From contig JAZSFA010000097.1 in NCBI GenBank assembly GCA_045531965.1, forward strand, positions 1 through 64,000: 64,000 nt of DNA, written 5' to 3'. The notes under the pieces are model-generated. The model made no database searches, had not been told where the DNA came from, and saw only the letters and a list, made by a program, of their open reading frames with translations. The DNA is from CAMEON01 sp045531965 (GTDB lineage: Bacteria > Bacillota > Clostridia > Oscillospirales > CAG-272). Shown in pieces: positions 1-8,178 of the stretch. The position numbers and the translations under genes were made by a program. Each line of letters opens with the position of its first letter. Positions within the stretch are counted from its first letter, which is position 1.

Positions 1-3000
1 CAATCAAGCAAACTCCAAGCGTTGCCGATACCGGGAGCAGAAGTCCATCTGTCACCGGCACCATAGGCATATATGACTGCGTTTGTAATATTGATTGTTC
101 CGCAGGTACCTTCGCCTGCTGCACCAATAGCTGCTGCGAAATAGTTGTTAGTATATGCATATACTGTGACATTTGAAATGTTAATGTTACCGGCATTATG
201 ATTTTCTTCGCCGTAGACGTACTTTCCACCAATAGCTGCAGCAAGAGTACCGTGAGCACGAAGAATATTATTCGTACCATTTGAGGTAATATTAACTGTT
301 CCGCCCTCTGCAACGAAAATACCGCCACATGGCTCATTCCAAGATTCGGTTTTTGTAGTGCCTATCGTATTGTCACCCAACACAAATATGGTTGCGTTGC
401 TGCCGGATGCGATATCAATAGCACTGCCCTCACCAACCGTAATGCTTGCATCATTCAGAACAATCGTCGGATTTCCGCTTTCGACCTTAATTCCGTAGTT
501 GCCGGAGCCGATGAATTCATAATATTTGTTATCGTTAATGACATAGGTTGCGTTCAAAGTGGACAAGTCTATGGTAACTTCATATTTACCACAAACACAC
601 TTGCCGTTTACATAGTCGTGCGCTTCATTATTCACATTACTGCAAATGGTGCAGACCTTATCGTGCGTTCCGTCGCCGTTGTCTATGTAGGTGTAAGTAT
701 GCTCACCCACACCGTTTGCCACGTGGTTGTAAATCTCCGCACTCACACCGTAGTTATAAAGTGCCTTTGCGAGGGCCTGCATATTCTTCATATGCTCGCT
801 TGTGTCTGTGCTTTGGCTGATCACATAGGCATAATCATTCACGCAGAAAGCCAGCTCACTGATGGTGGTGGTTCCGTCGCTCGCCCTTACTTCAAACTTG
901 TACTTTGTCGCAAAGTCGGTAGGAGCAATGCCTGCGGACGTATAGGTTCCGTCCTCTGCCAGCTTGTCGGTGATCTCCTCGCCGTTCAAATAGAGTCTGT
1001 TGCCGTCCGTGAGTGTGACACCGATCTTGACATAGTTCTTCACACCAAAACGAACGGTGTAGCCGACAAAGGGAGCTTCAAGCGTCACGCTTGCTTCGGG
1101 AAGCTCTCTCTGCGAGCCGTTCTCCGCGTAAGAGGTGCCTGTCATGGTCTGATGGTTCTTGTATGCGCTTGCCGCCTTGCCGTAAGCAAGAGTATCATTG
1201 ATAAGAGCTACGAGAGTTGCATCGTCCTTGTATTTTTCAAGAAGGTTTAAGAGGTTCTTTTCAACGCTGTATTCCTTACCATCTTCACATCCGTGACTTG
1301 TAACCTCGGTCTCGTTGTAGTAGAGCATTGCGCGGATACTGTCGCCCATGCACTGCGGATTGATCCCCTCAAGGACGAATACGTAGAAGCCGTCAGCATT
1401 GGGTTCATCGGCATATATTTTGGTTTTCACGCCATTGTGACTGAACGCCATATAGAGTCCCTTGGAATTGAATTCAGGAGCATAGCCCATCACATAGTAC
1501 TTCATGGAGAGGTCGCCGCCGATGTTGAACTGCTGACCGTAGATCTCGAATCTCGAAGAAGGAACAGCCTCACCGCCGAGGACGGGATAGCTCTGACGGT
1601 TCTCACCTTCGAGTGTCTGTCCGAAGTGTTCACCGAGCTTGTGGGCAACCTCGCCCGAGAGAAGCTGTGCCCCCGTTACACTTGTGATCTCTACGTTGTC
1701 ACTCCCGGGTTTCAGATTCGAATCGCTGTGTACAGCCTCAAGACTGTCATCACCGAGGTAATAGCAATTCTTGATTGAGTTAACACTCCGAAGCGTGCCA
1801 AATGCGCCAAGGAAAGCCTGATCGGTCAGATTTTCACCGCGCTCAAACTTACCTGCAAAGAGGCAGTTTTCAAGGGTAGTCTTCGCTCCCGTGTTGGAAA
1901 AGCTGAGGAAACCGCCCATATAAATGGTTGGGGTGTTATTATAGTCGCCTGCGTAATTGGTCTTGATAGTGCCGTATGCCGCGCAGTTGCGGATGGTCAC
2001 TTCACTGGTATTCTCCTGAATCTTACCGATAAAGCCGCCTGCACCCGAGTCCACACGGTAAATACCTGCATCAAAGGTGCCGTACCAAGAGCAGTTTTCA
2101 ATGAGGCTTTGATGGTTTGCATATCCCACAAAGCCTCCGATCATGCCAACGCCGTGCGCCTTTGCGGTAAGATTTACATAGGAGGTGATGTTCTGAATAA
2201 TTGCGCCGTTGCGCTCAAGGTCGGTTTCACCATTCACACCGCAAATCGAACCGATGACACCGCCAACGTAGTCGTGTTGCGTGTTCACGATCACCTCACC
2301 ATAGATGGTGAAGTTCTTGACCGTACCGGTTCTGACCTCACCGAAGAAGCCCAGCCCCGCTCTGCCGCCTTCCACGTACAGACCCTTGATGGTGTGGTTT
2401 TGTCCGTCAAAGACACCGCGGAAATTATTGCTGTTTGCGCCTGTAAAGCCGATGGGTGTCCAAAGTCTGTTTTCAAGGTCGATATCCGCAGTCAGAAAGC
2501 CTTTGATCTCTCTGTTGCCGTTTACGTTGACCTGCTCTGCAAACCAGAAGAGCTGACCGGCGTTCGCGATCTCGTAGTAGCCGTCGTTGTTAGAATCTGT
2601 GGCAGGCTCATATGCGCCACATACGGTGCAGAAGCCTTTTTTATCGTGAGTGTGCGGTATAGGCTCATCGCCGTAGGATTTGCCGCAATATTGGCACTTT
2701 GCTTTTTCGGTACAAGTGACGCTTCCTCCTGAGCAAGCCGCCTCGTCAAAGTGCGTACCGCACCCGTTAAGGCAGGCGTGATAGTGCTTTTCGTTTTCCT
2801 GTATCCAGTTCGCGTTATCTATGTTATGATTTGTTATATCTATGGTGCCAAAGTTTTGCAAACAGGTGCCGCAAATCGCTAAGTGGTTGCAGTCTGCTAC
2901 CGTTCCCTTTGTTCCGACCTCGCAGGTATGGGAAAAAGTGAAGATGCCTGCACCGTCGGTTACGGTTCCAACATAATCGTTTCCATTCGCCACAACCTTT

Positions 3001-4412
3001 GAGGGAGAGTCACCGTCCGGCAGATATAGATATAGCTTACCTTCAATGGTATTGAGGCTTACGGAATTGTAACCGGTTGCGCCCTCAACTTTTGTAACAG
3101 GAAGATCGTTGGTCACGTTATCAAGTGTAACAGTGGTCAAAGTCAGTACGTTGCCGGCTGTATTTGTGGGTACGGTATTAGTGCCGTTTTGACCCGCGCC
3201 TATCGGCTGATAGCCACTTGCGTTGATATTACTGCCGTCAATAACGATAAGCCCGTTTGAAACACCGTAACCTCCGCCGATACCCGCACCATATGTTCTG
3301 GCACTTGCGGTAACGGTAGAATTCTGAACAGTGACGCTTCCATCACCGCCGCCGATTCCCGCACCAAATAGTCCGCCGCTTGCTACCACGGTGGAATTCA
3401 CAATAGTGATAGTTCCTTTTTCGGTCCAGGATGAGTCCATAGGGATATAGCTTCCGATACCCGAAGCGTAAGCCTCATCGGTTGAAGCCGTTACCGTGGA
3501 ATTTTTGATAGCGATATCAATAATTTTGCCATTTTTCCCTCCACCGATACCGGCGCCGCCCCTTCCCGTTGCGGTAATAGTAGAATCTTCAATGGAAACA
3601 GAGGTCACTTGCGTGTCGCCATCTCCTGCGTATCCGCATCCGATACCGGCAGCGTGGCCGTTTGCCACCACGGTGGAATTTTTGATCGTAACGGAAGCTT
3701 CGGTAGAGTATCCTTTACTTAAGCCGATGCCGGCGCCGCCGTATTGTCCGCTGGTTGCGGTAACGGTGGCATCAGAAACGGTGATCTTACAGCTTGCAAC
3801 GCCGTTTTCGCCGTTACCAATGCCTGCAGAAGAACCACCTCCCGTGGCAACCACAGTTCCACCAAGGATAGAAATATCTATAAGATACCTACCGTAAAAG
3901 CTTCCACCAATACCCGCACAGCCGTAGCCGCCGTTTGCGGTGAGCTTGCCGTTACTTTGTGCGGTGATCGTCAATGCCATTTCATCCCCGCCCTCCATAC
4001 CAAGCGCGGGCCAACCGCTATTATAATTTCCACCCTTGTTTTTCAGTAGGTTGTCGCCCTGCAGAGTAAGATTCAGCTTGGTTTGACCTTTAAGATACAC
4101 GACCTCGGTTTTCTTGGTTTCGATACTAACGTTATTGAAGATAACGTCGTGCGTACCGTCATTAAACAGTACCGAATAACCGGTGCTGCCCGTCAGGGTT
4201 ATCGTACCCTCGTAGCTCTGCATGGTCGTGCCGCCGTCGAGCGAATAGGTCTTGTTATCGTAAAAGTTTAGGTTCTGTGTCAAAGTGGAAAGGTCGATGG
4301 TCGTGCCCTCCGCCGCACTCGCCGTCAAACTAAACAGTCCGAGCAGGCTCACCATCATCACAAGCGTGAGCAAAAGCCCCATTATTTTCAGTTTGTTTCT
4401 TGTTTTCGTCAT
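1..4412 (-). CDS. Large secreted beta-helix surface protein, 3' end outside window
   Basis: The frame is open from the ATG at 4412 to the window edge (about 1470 codons visible), so the C-terminus is missing. A signal peptide (about residues 1-34, basic start, hydrophobic core, ending TASAAE) implies export. Residues about 100-400 are beta-helix-like repeats rich in GAGIGGG and 'NSTVTAS' units. About 490-600 is a CxxC-rich stretch. About 605-900 begins with a Gly/Asn-rich segment (AGQLFWFA motif) of the kind seen in GLUG-type surface proteins. About 950-1230 is a module shared with the ubiquitin-domain protein and the 4640-aa protein. From about 1260 a second beta-helix block starts. It is the last visible gene of an apparent operon reading from 7999; a GC-rich hairpin separates it from the preceding gene. 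Likely an adhesin or glycan-binding surface protein; its exact role is unknown. Confidence 0.85.
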   Translation of the reverse strand, partial: MTKTRNKLKIMGLLLTLVMMVSLLGLFSLTASAAEGTTIDLSTLTQNLNFYDNKTYSLDGGTTMQSYEGTITLTGSTGYSVLFNDGTHDVIFNNVSIETKKTEVVYLKGQTKLNLTLQGDNLLKNKGGNYNSGWPALGMEGGDEMALTITAQSNGKLTANGGYGCAGIGGSFYGRYLIDISILGGTVVATGGGSSAGIGNGENGVASCKITVSDATVTATSGQYGGAGIGLSKGYSTEASVTIKNSTVVANGHAAGIGCGYAGDGDTQVTSVSIEDSTITATGRGGAGIGGGKNGKIIDIAIKNSTVTASTDEAYASGIGSYIPMDSSWTEKGTITIVNSTVVASGGLFGAGIGGGDGSVTVQNSTVTASARTYGAGIGGGYGVSNGLIVIDGSNINASGYQPIGAGQNGTNTVPTNTAGNVLTLTTVTLDNVTNDLPVTKVEGATGYNSVSLNTIEGKLYLYLPDGDSPSKVVANGNDYVGTVTDGAGIFTFSHTCEVGTKGTVADCNHLAICGTCLQNFGTIDITNHNIDNANWIQENEKHYHACLNGCGTHFDEAACSGGSVTCTEKAKCQYCGKSYGDEPIPHTHDKKGFCTVCGAYEPATDSNNDGYYEIANAGQLFWFAEQVNVNGNREIKGFLTADIDLENRLWTPIGFTGANSNNFRGVFDGQNHTIKGLYVEGGRAGLGFFGEVRTGTVKNFTIYGEVIVNTQHDYVGGVIGSICGVNGETDLERNGAIIQNITSYVNLTAKAHGVGMIGGFVGYANHQSLIENCSWYGTFDAGIYRVDSGAGGFIGKIQENTSEVTIRNCAAYGTIKTNYAGDYNNTPTIYMGGFLSFSNTGAKTTLENCLFAGKFERGENLTDQAFLGAFGTLRSVNSIKNCYYLGDDSLEAVHSDSNLKPGSDNVEITSVTGAQLLSGEVAHKLGEHFGQTLEGENRQSYPVLGGEAVPSSRFEIYGQQFNIGGDLSMKYYVMGYAPEFNSKGLYMAFSHNGVKTKIYADEPNADGFYVFVLEGINPQCMGDSIRAMLYYNETEVTSHGCEDGKEYSVEKNLLNLLEKYKDDATLVALINDTLAYGKAASAYKNHQTMTGTSYAENGSQRELPEASVTLEAPFVGYTVRFGVKNYVKIGVTLTDGNRLYLNGEEITDKLAEDGTYTSAGIAPTDFATKYKFEVRASDGTTTISELAFCVNDYAYVISQSTDTSEHMKNMQALAKALYNYGVSAEIYNHVANGVGEHTYTYIDNGDGTHDKVCTICSNVNNEAHDYVNGKCVCGKYEVTIDLSTLNATYVINDNKYYEFIGSGNYGIKVESGNPTIVLNDASITVGEGSAIDIASGSNATIFVLGDNTIGTTKTESWNEPCGGIFVAEGGTVNITSNGTNNILRAHGTLAAAIGGKYVYGEENHNAGNINISNVTVYAYTNNYFAAAIGAAGEGTCGTINITNAVIYAYGAGDRWTSAPGIGNAWSLLD

Positions 4413-4446
4413 AAGCATTTCTCCCTTTTATCGCTTTCTATCTTAA

Positions 4447-4465
4447 CCCTCCCCTTTGGGGAGGG
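4447..4465 (-). other. Intercistronic GC-rich hairpin
   Basis: An 8-bp perfect stem (CCCTCCCC / GGGGAGGG) with a TTT loop lies between the ubiquitin-domain gene and the next gene of the operon. There is no T-run on the minus strand, so it is more likely an mRNA processing or stability element, or a weak attenuator, than a full terminator. A comparable hairpin lies between the first two surface genes at 45.8 kb. Confidence 0.55.
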
Positions 4466-4471
4466 GGAAGG

Positions 4472-6418
4472 TTATTGGATCCAAATTCCGTCAAACGGGG
4501 TGGTATCGGGATCCTGCGTGATCTTGAACCACTTGCGGAACGTACCGTCGTAGTTGCCCATGAAGTTGATCACGACCGTTGCATAGTTACCAACGTACAC
4601 GTTGTTCTCGTAGGATACGGTATAATCTATGCCTTCTGTCAAGGTGCGACCGTCAACAACGATGGAGATAACCTTGGGTTCCTTTACGTTGCCGTCGTAC
4701 TGGTAGCTTATCTGGTCAAGAGTTACGATTGGCTCGGTGACTTCCTTTGCTTGGATAGTAAAGTCTGCTCCCTCGAAGGAAATGGTGTAGTTGTCTGCGG
4801 ACAGAGTGCCCAAAGTGATGGCATACGATCCCACATTTTCGCCCTCTTCACGACTCAGTGCGCCGGTCAGCGCGCCGGTCAGCGTATCACCACCAAGCAG
4901 ACCTTCTGCCGTGTATGTCAGTGTGGGATCTTCATCGCCGTAGGTCTTGATTTTAGCATCAGCCGTTACGGTAACGGTTGCTTTTTCGATTGTGAAATCA
5001 ACGGTTGCGGTAGCTCCACTGATAGTGATGCTTGCGGTAGCTGTACCTGCGTTCGTGTTGTTTGCATAGGAAATGGTCAGCTCGCCACCTTTCCATCCCG
5101 CGCTATAATCAACGGTGGCGGTGTTATGCTCGTTACCGTCATAGGTCGCATTCGTGGTGCTGATGGTAGCGGTTTCGCTGTAACCGCAGCCCACGGAGCA
5201 GGATTCTGTGATGATATTGCCGTTTGCGGTATAGGTCAGGTTATGAGCATCTACAGCATTTTCTCCGTACCACTCGCCGCAAATATCGCACTGATAACCC
5301 CTGCAGGTCTGATCTGTGCCGCCCTCGTGGTTGCCCTTTGCAATGTGTGCGGAAAGACCGTAGTTGTAGAGTGCTTTTGCGAGAGATTTCATCGTGTCCG
5401 TTGCCTTTTCATTGTTGATTACGGCGTAGCAATAGTCGTTTACGCTATATCCGAGCGTGAACAGACCGTCCTTTGCGAACTGCATCTTTTCAGCAAAATC
5501 ATACGCTGCAACCGCATCCGAGGTGAGCGTTTTGATCTCGCCGTCAAAATAAGTGATCTTGATCAGATTCACAGAGCTGAAATGCACGGTTGCCTGCCCA
5601 AGTGTATGTGCAACCGTTTCATTCACAACAGGAGAGCTCTTGGGAACGTCTGCTTCAGTCTTACCCTCGGATATAAAGTCTACGCCATCCGTAACAAGGG
5701 CATCGGTCTTGTAATCGCGGTATACCTGAGCCGCCGCGCCATACTCAAGCGTGTCGATGATGAGCTGCTTGGTTGCGTCACTGCTACCATCGTAGACAGA
5801 TACGAGATTGTCTTTTACGCTGTAATCCAACTTTTCGTCAACCTTTGTCTCGCCAACGTAAAGCTCAGCGTCAATATCATCACCCATACACTGAGGCGTG
5901 ATGCCTTCGAGGGTGAAGACATAATAGATAAGGTTCATCACGGGTTGGTCGTCTTCGGTCTTGTCCACCGTCAGATATTTTACGTTGCCGAGATATTCGG
6001 TCTTCAAGGCTACGTCTTGAATATCCACTCCGCTGCCAAGCTCAACATAATATTTCATCGAAATATCCCCGCCGAGGTTAACGACAACGCCCCCAATCCT
6101 TGCCTCACCCGCAACGATAGGCTCACTCCGGATCAACTGGAGCGTAGACTCTTTTTGAATATGATAATCCGAAAGTGTTTTGCCTTCCTCTAACCGTTTT
6201 CCTGCCCAAAACAACCGTTGTTCATCCGAAGCCATGCCCGTTTGTTCCTGTATTTGAGCTTTAACGGCATCTATCGAATCGTTGGGTTCAACCTCTAAGA
6301 CAAGCGTATCACCGTTCGCTCTCGCCACATATATTTGCATTGCAGATGCCGACAAAGCAAACAAGCACGCAAGAAATATCGTTGTGATCAAAATCATAAT
6401 GAACTTTTTGCTTTTCAT
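4472..6418 (-). CDS. Secreted protein with N-terminal ubiquitin domain
   Basis: 648 aa. Residues 1-26 are a signal peptide ending in ALSASA; the predicted cut leaves a mature protein beginning MQIYV, exactly where ubiquitin begins. Residues 27-96 align without gaps to ubiquitin residues 1-70 with 42 identities (human sequence recalled from memory), including the LEVEP, QRL, AGK, TLSDY and IQKESTL blocks. The LRLRGG tail is absent; the chain continues into a module (about 102-362) shared with the proteins at 1-4412 and 14849-28771. A short CxxC segment (about 365-415), Ig/MBG-like repeats (about 420-560, KTYGDEDPTL motif) and a last beta-sandwich follow. There is no membrane anchor or sortase motif. 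The gene lies 23 bp after the Cys-rich lipoprotein gene. Signal peptide, AGGA-type ribosome site and neighbours are all bacterial. Function unknown: host mimicry or a structural fold are both possible. Confidence 0.93.
   Translation of the reverse strand: MKSKKFIMILITTIFLACLFALSASAMQIYVARANGDTLVLEVEPNDSIDAVKAQIQEQTGMASDEQRLFWAGKRLEEGKTLSDYHIQKESTLQLIRSEPIVAGEARIGGVVVNLGGDISMKYYVELGSGVDIQDVALKTEYLGNVKYLTVDKTEDDQPVMNLIYYVFTLEGITPQCMGDDIDAELYVGETKVDEKLDYSVKDNLVSVYDGSSDATKQLIIDTLEYGAAAQVYRDYKTDALVTDGVDFISEGKTEADVPKSSPVVNETVAHTLGQATVHFSSVNLIKITYFDGEIKTLTSDAVAAYDFAEKMQFAKDGLFTLGYSVNDYCYAVINNEKATDTMKSLAKALYNYGLSAHIAKGNHEGGTDQTCRGYQCDICGEWYGENAVDAHNLTYTANGNIITESCSVGCGYSETATISTTNATYDGNEHNTATVDYSAGWKGGELTISYANNTNAGTATASITISGATATVDFTIEKATVTVTADAKIKTYGDEDPTLTYTAEGLLGGDTLTGALTGALSREEGENVGSYAITLGTLSADNYTISFEGADFTIQAKEVTEPIVTLDQISYQYDGNVKEPKVISIVVDGRTLTEGIDYTVSYENNVYVGNYATVVINFMGNYDGTFRKWFKITQDPDTTPFDGIWIQ
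6131..6340 (-). other. Ubiquitin-fold domain (domain within CDS 4472-6418)
   Basis: Covers ubiquitin positions 1-70. Conserved: K27, K48 and K63 (protein residues 53, 74, 89). Lost: K6 (Ala), K11 (Asp), K29 (Gln), K33 (Gln). In the hydrophobic patch, L8 is Ala, I44 is Phe and V70 is Ile. The C-terminal Gly-Gly needed for E1 activation is replaced by Ser-Glu-Pro-Ile and further sequence, so this copy cannot be a conjugated modifier in its present form. Confidence 0.95.
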
Positions 6419-6441
6419 TTATGTTCCTCCTTGGAGTGGTG

Positions 6442-7449
6442 TTAATTGATGTCAATCGGCAAGTCGATGCCATCGTTTTCATCTTTGGGTGGGTTACCAA
6501 CCGTTACCTGACAGCCTGCGTTGTCGCAGGTGTAATCGTGGTCAGCGTCGTGGTGACCTGTTGCTCCGGCTTTCGCATCCTGCTCACAGTTCACACACCC
6601 TATCGGTGTATTGCAGTTTCCGTCATCCTCACCTGCCACGTGATCCTTCGCCGCCGTTACGGTGTAGCCGCAGGTGCATTTATCATCGGTCGTGCAGTCA
6701 TTGTCAGAAGTTGCCGTGTGAGATACCTTGGTGCTTTCGTCAATCGCTCCGCAGGCACATCTCGTATAGTGATGCGTGTCGTCGTAATCCGCTACGATGT
6801 AAGAGTGCTCGTGAGGATCAATCACCTCAACAACGTATCCGCAAACGGTACATTTACCGTCCTCGCCCTTATTGTGCGCCTCCTTGGTGCCTGCTACCTT
6901 GCAGTTCATGTCCTCAGTTGTGTTCTGACATACGTGCCAATGTCCGTCTGCATCGGTTTTCCAATCGCCGTTGAAATTGTGCTCCCATGCCGGTATGATA
7001 AGCCAGCCGCATTCGGTACAGGTGATGGGGGTTGTGCAATCGCCGTCATCGGCGTGTGCGATATGCTCGAGTCTTGCAGGAGTGGTTACCGCACCGCAGA
7101 CCGTGCATAATACGTCGGTGCCGCAGTCGCCGTCATCGTCGGCAGGCTTGTGTCCGAGAGGTTCGCCCTCAGTCGCTTTGCAGGTCTTACAGGTCTTTGC
7201 GGTGATACAGGTCGCATCCTCCCAGTTGTGAGGGAGCATTTCGCCCTCGGTGTATCCGCAATCCTTGCAGGTCTTGAGAGACGTGCAGGTGGCATCCTTC
7301 CACTGATGCGCCTGCTGGTCTCTCGCTTCGCCGCAATCGTTACAGATCGCGTCGCAAGCGTTATCGTACGTATGCTCACACTTGTCGCCGCAAGACGACA
7401 GGATGAAGATCAAAAGAAAAAACAGTAGAATTGAACTAACTTTTTTCAT
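6442..7449 (-). CDS. Cys/His-rich lipoprotein with CxxC repeats
   Basis: 335 aa. A lipobox (ILSSC, Cys20) ends a short hydrophobic leader, so the protein should be lipid-anchored outside the membrane. The rest is about eight irregular repeats with seven CxxC pairs (CNDC, CKDC, CKTC, CTVC, CTEC, CTVC, CVNC), CAC and CTC variants, and many His and Asp residues. Such repeats occur in clostridial surface proteins and resemble zinc-ribbon knuckles. Metal binding or disulfide-stabilised stalks are both plausible; neither is shown. It has no catalytic domain. It lies 12 bp after the 49-aa peptide gene and 23 bp before the ubiquitin-domain gene, so it is almost certainly co-transcribed. Related CxxC repeats recur in the surface proteins at 1-4412 and 42-53.7 kb. 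Confidence 0.85.
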   Translation of the reverse strand: MKKVSSILLFFLLIFILSSCGDKCEHTYDNACDAICNDCGEARDQQAHQWKDATCTSLKTCKDCGYTEGEMLPHNWEDATCITAKTCKTCKATEGEPLGHKPADDDGDCGTDVLCTVCGAVTTPARLEHIAHADDGDCTTPITCTECGWLIIPAWEHNFNGDWKTDADGHWHVCQNTTEDMNCKVAGTKEAHNKGEDGKCTVCGYVVEVIDPHEHSYIVADYDDTHHYTRCACGAIDESTKVSHTATSDNDCTTDDKCTCGYTVTAAKDHVAGEDDGNCNTPIGCVNCEQDAKAGATGHHDADHDYTCDNAGCQVTVGNPPKDENDGIDLPIDIN

Positions 7450-7461
7450 GTGAGCTTCTCC

Positions 7462-7611
7462 TTATTCTGCGGAGACAAAGCCATCATTGTCGCTTTGCCC
7501 GCCGATGGGCACCCATACGCCATCAAATGCCTCTGCACTGGTGGCAATAATATCTACCGGGTTAAACGTGATAATACTCACTTCGGGTTCTGTGTACATC
7601 TTTTTGCTCAT
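7462..7611 (-). CDS. Small peptide (49 aa) of the Y-x-EP...D-I/V-TS type
   Basis: 49 aa starting MSKKMYTEPEV, with an AAGGAAA ribosome site just upstream. The N-terminal half (Y-x-EP-x-V-x-I-I...D-I-I-A-T-S) matches the 46-aa peptide at 14680-14820 in pattern; the C-terminal half is variable and Gly/Asp-rich. There is no signal peptide or transmembrane helix. It is the second gene of the operon, between the 119-aa protein and the Cys-rich lipoprotein. A conserved head with a variable tail recalls peptide precursors, but no modification enzyme is nearby. Its tail contains FDGVWV, similar to the FDGIWI at the extreme C-terminus of the ubiquitin-domain protein. Function unknown. Confidence 0.75.
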   Translation of the reverse strand: MSKKMYTEPEVSIITFNPVDIIATSAEAFDGVWVPIGGQSDNDGFVSAE

Positions 7612-7639
7612 AATCGCTATTTCCTTTCTTTTTCCTATA

Positions 7640-7999
7640 TCAAAGATCGTTGGGCTTTTTGTTCTTCGGACAAGTGCAAACACCGAACCACTCCTCGCCG
7701 CGCCGGAAGTATTGACAGTCAGCACAGGAGGTGTCGGGGGTTTTCTCGTTTTTGCCAATGTATTTTTCGCAAGCATCCTGCATCATCGTAACCAAAGGCA
7801 TGCCCTCCTCGGTATAGACGGGCTCTTTCAGAAAGTCGGGGTAGATCACGTCAGGCTCATATCTTCTGTCACAATCACCATAGTAACCGTACCTGAGTTC
7901 AAAGGTCTTGCCAAAGGTGGTGACGACCTTGTATAGATCGCCTTCCTTATGCTGCGGCTCTTTCTGTATTTTTTTCGATGCCAAAAGTGTCGTAAACAT
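7640..7999 (-). CDS. Hypothetical 119-aa protein with C-terminal Cys cluster
   Basis: 119 aa; the ATG is preceded by AAGGGAGGAAAT, a strong ribosome site. It is soluble, with no signal peptide, and rich in Tyr and charged residues in the first 80 positions. The C-terminus carries four Cys in the pattern C-x2-C-x12-C-x-C (around residues 92-110, starting CADCQYF), a plausible metal-binding or redox knuckle. It is the first gene of the minus-strand operon that continues through the 49-aa peptide, the Cys-rich lipoprotein and the ubiquitin-domain protein, with 28 bp to the next gene. I do not recognise the family. A cytoplasmic accessory or regulatory role is a guess. Confidence 0.75.
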   Translation of the reverse strand: MFTTLLASKKIQKEPQHKEGDLYKVVTTFGKTFELRYGYYGDCDRRYEPDVIYPDFLKEPVYTEEGMPLVTMMQDACEKYIGKNEKTPDTSCADCQYFRRGEEWFGVCTCPKNKKPNDL

Positions 8000-8028
8000 A
8001 TTTCCTCCCTTCTCAAATTCTCTAAAAA

Positions 8029-8072
8029 GAAAAATCTGCCATACTATTGCTTACAGTATAGCAGACTTTTTT
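8029..8072 (-). terminator. Hairpin terminator after the LuxR-type regulator gene
   Basis: An inverted repeat (CTGCCATACT / AGTATAGCAG, one mismatch, 9-nt loop) flanked by A/T tracts. On the minus strand the stem is followed by TTTTTCTTTTT, as expected for intrinsic termination of the gene ending at 8179. It overlaps the putative operon promoter, so it could also act bidirectionally. Confidence 0.7.
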
Positions 8073-8087
8073 AGCTTGCGGTATTAC
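8055..8087 (-). promoter_or_regulatory. Putative operon promoter with GTAATACCGC box at -35
   Basis: On the minus strand TATACT (8055-8060) lies 17 bp downstream of TACCGC (8078-8083), in place of a normal -35. That box is part of GTAATACCGC (8078-8087), identical over 10 bp to an operator half in the regulator's own promoter at 9470-9479. Its position suggests activation of the 7999-to-left operon by the regulator. The -10 overlaps the terminator stem, which lowers confidence. Confidence 0.4.
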
Positions 8088-8178
8088 CTAAAATCACTTT
8101 TTTAGGTCTTATTTTAGCGGCATTTTGAGGTTTGAAGAGATTTTTATATATCTTTTTTGGGGTATTTGGGATATATAT

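Noticed and set aside
6131..6340. Ubiquitin domain as eukaryotic contamination
   Set aside because: It is continuous with a bacterial signal peptide upstream and with a module found in two other proteins of this window downstream, in one frame without introns and with bacterial ribosome sites around it.
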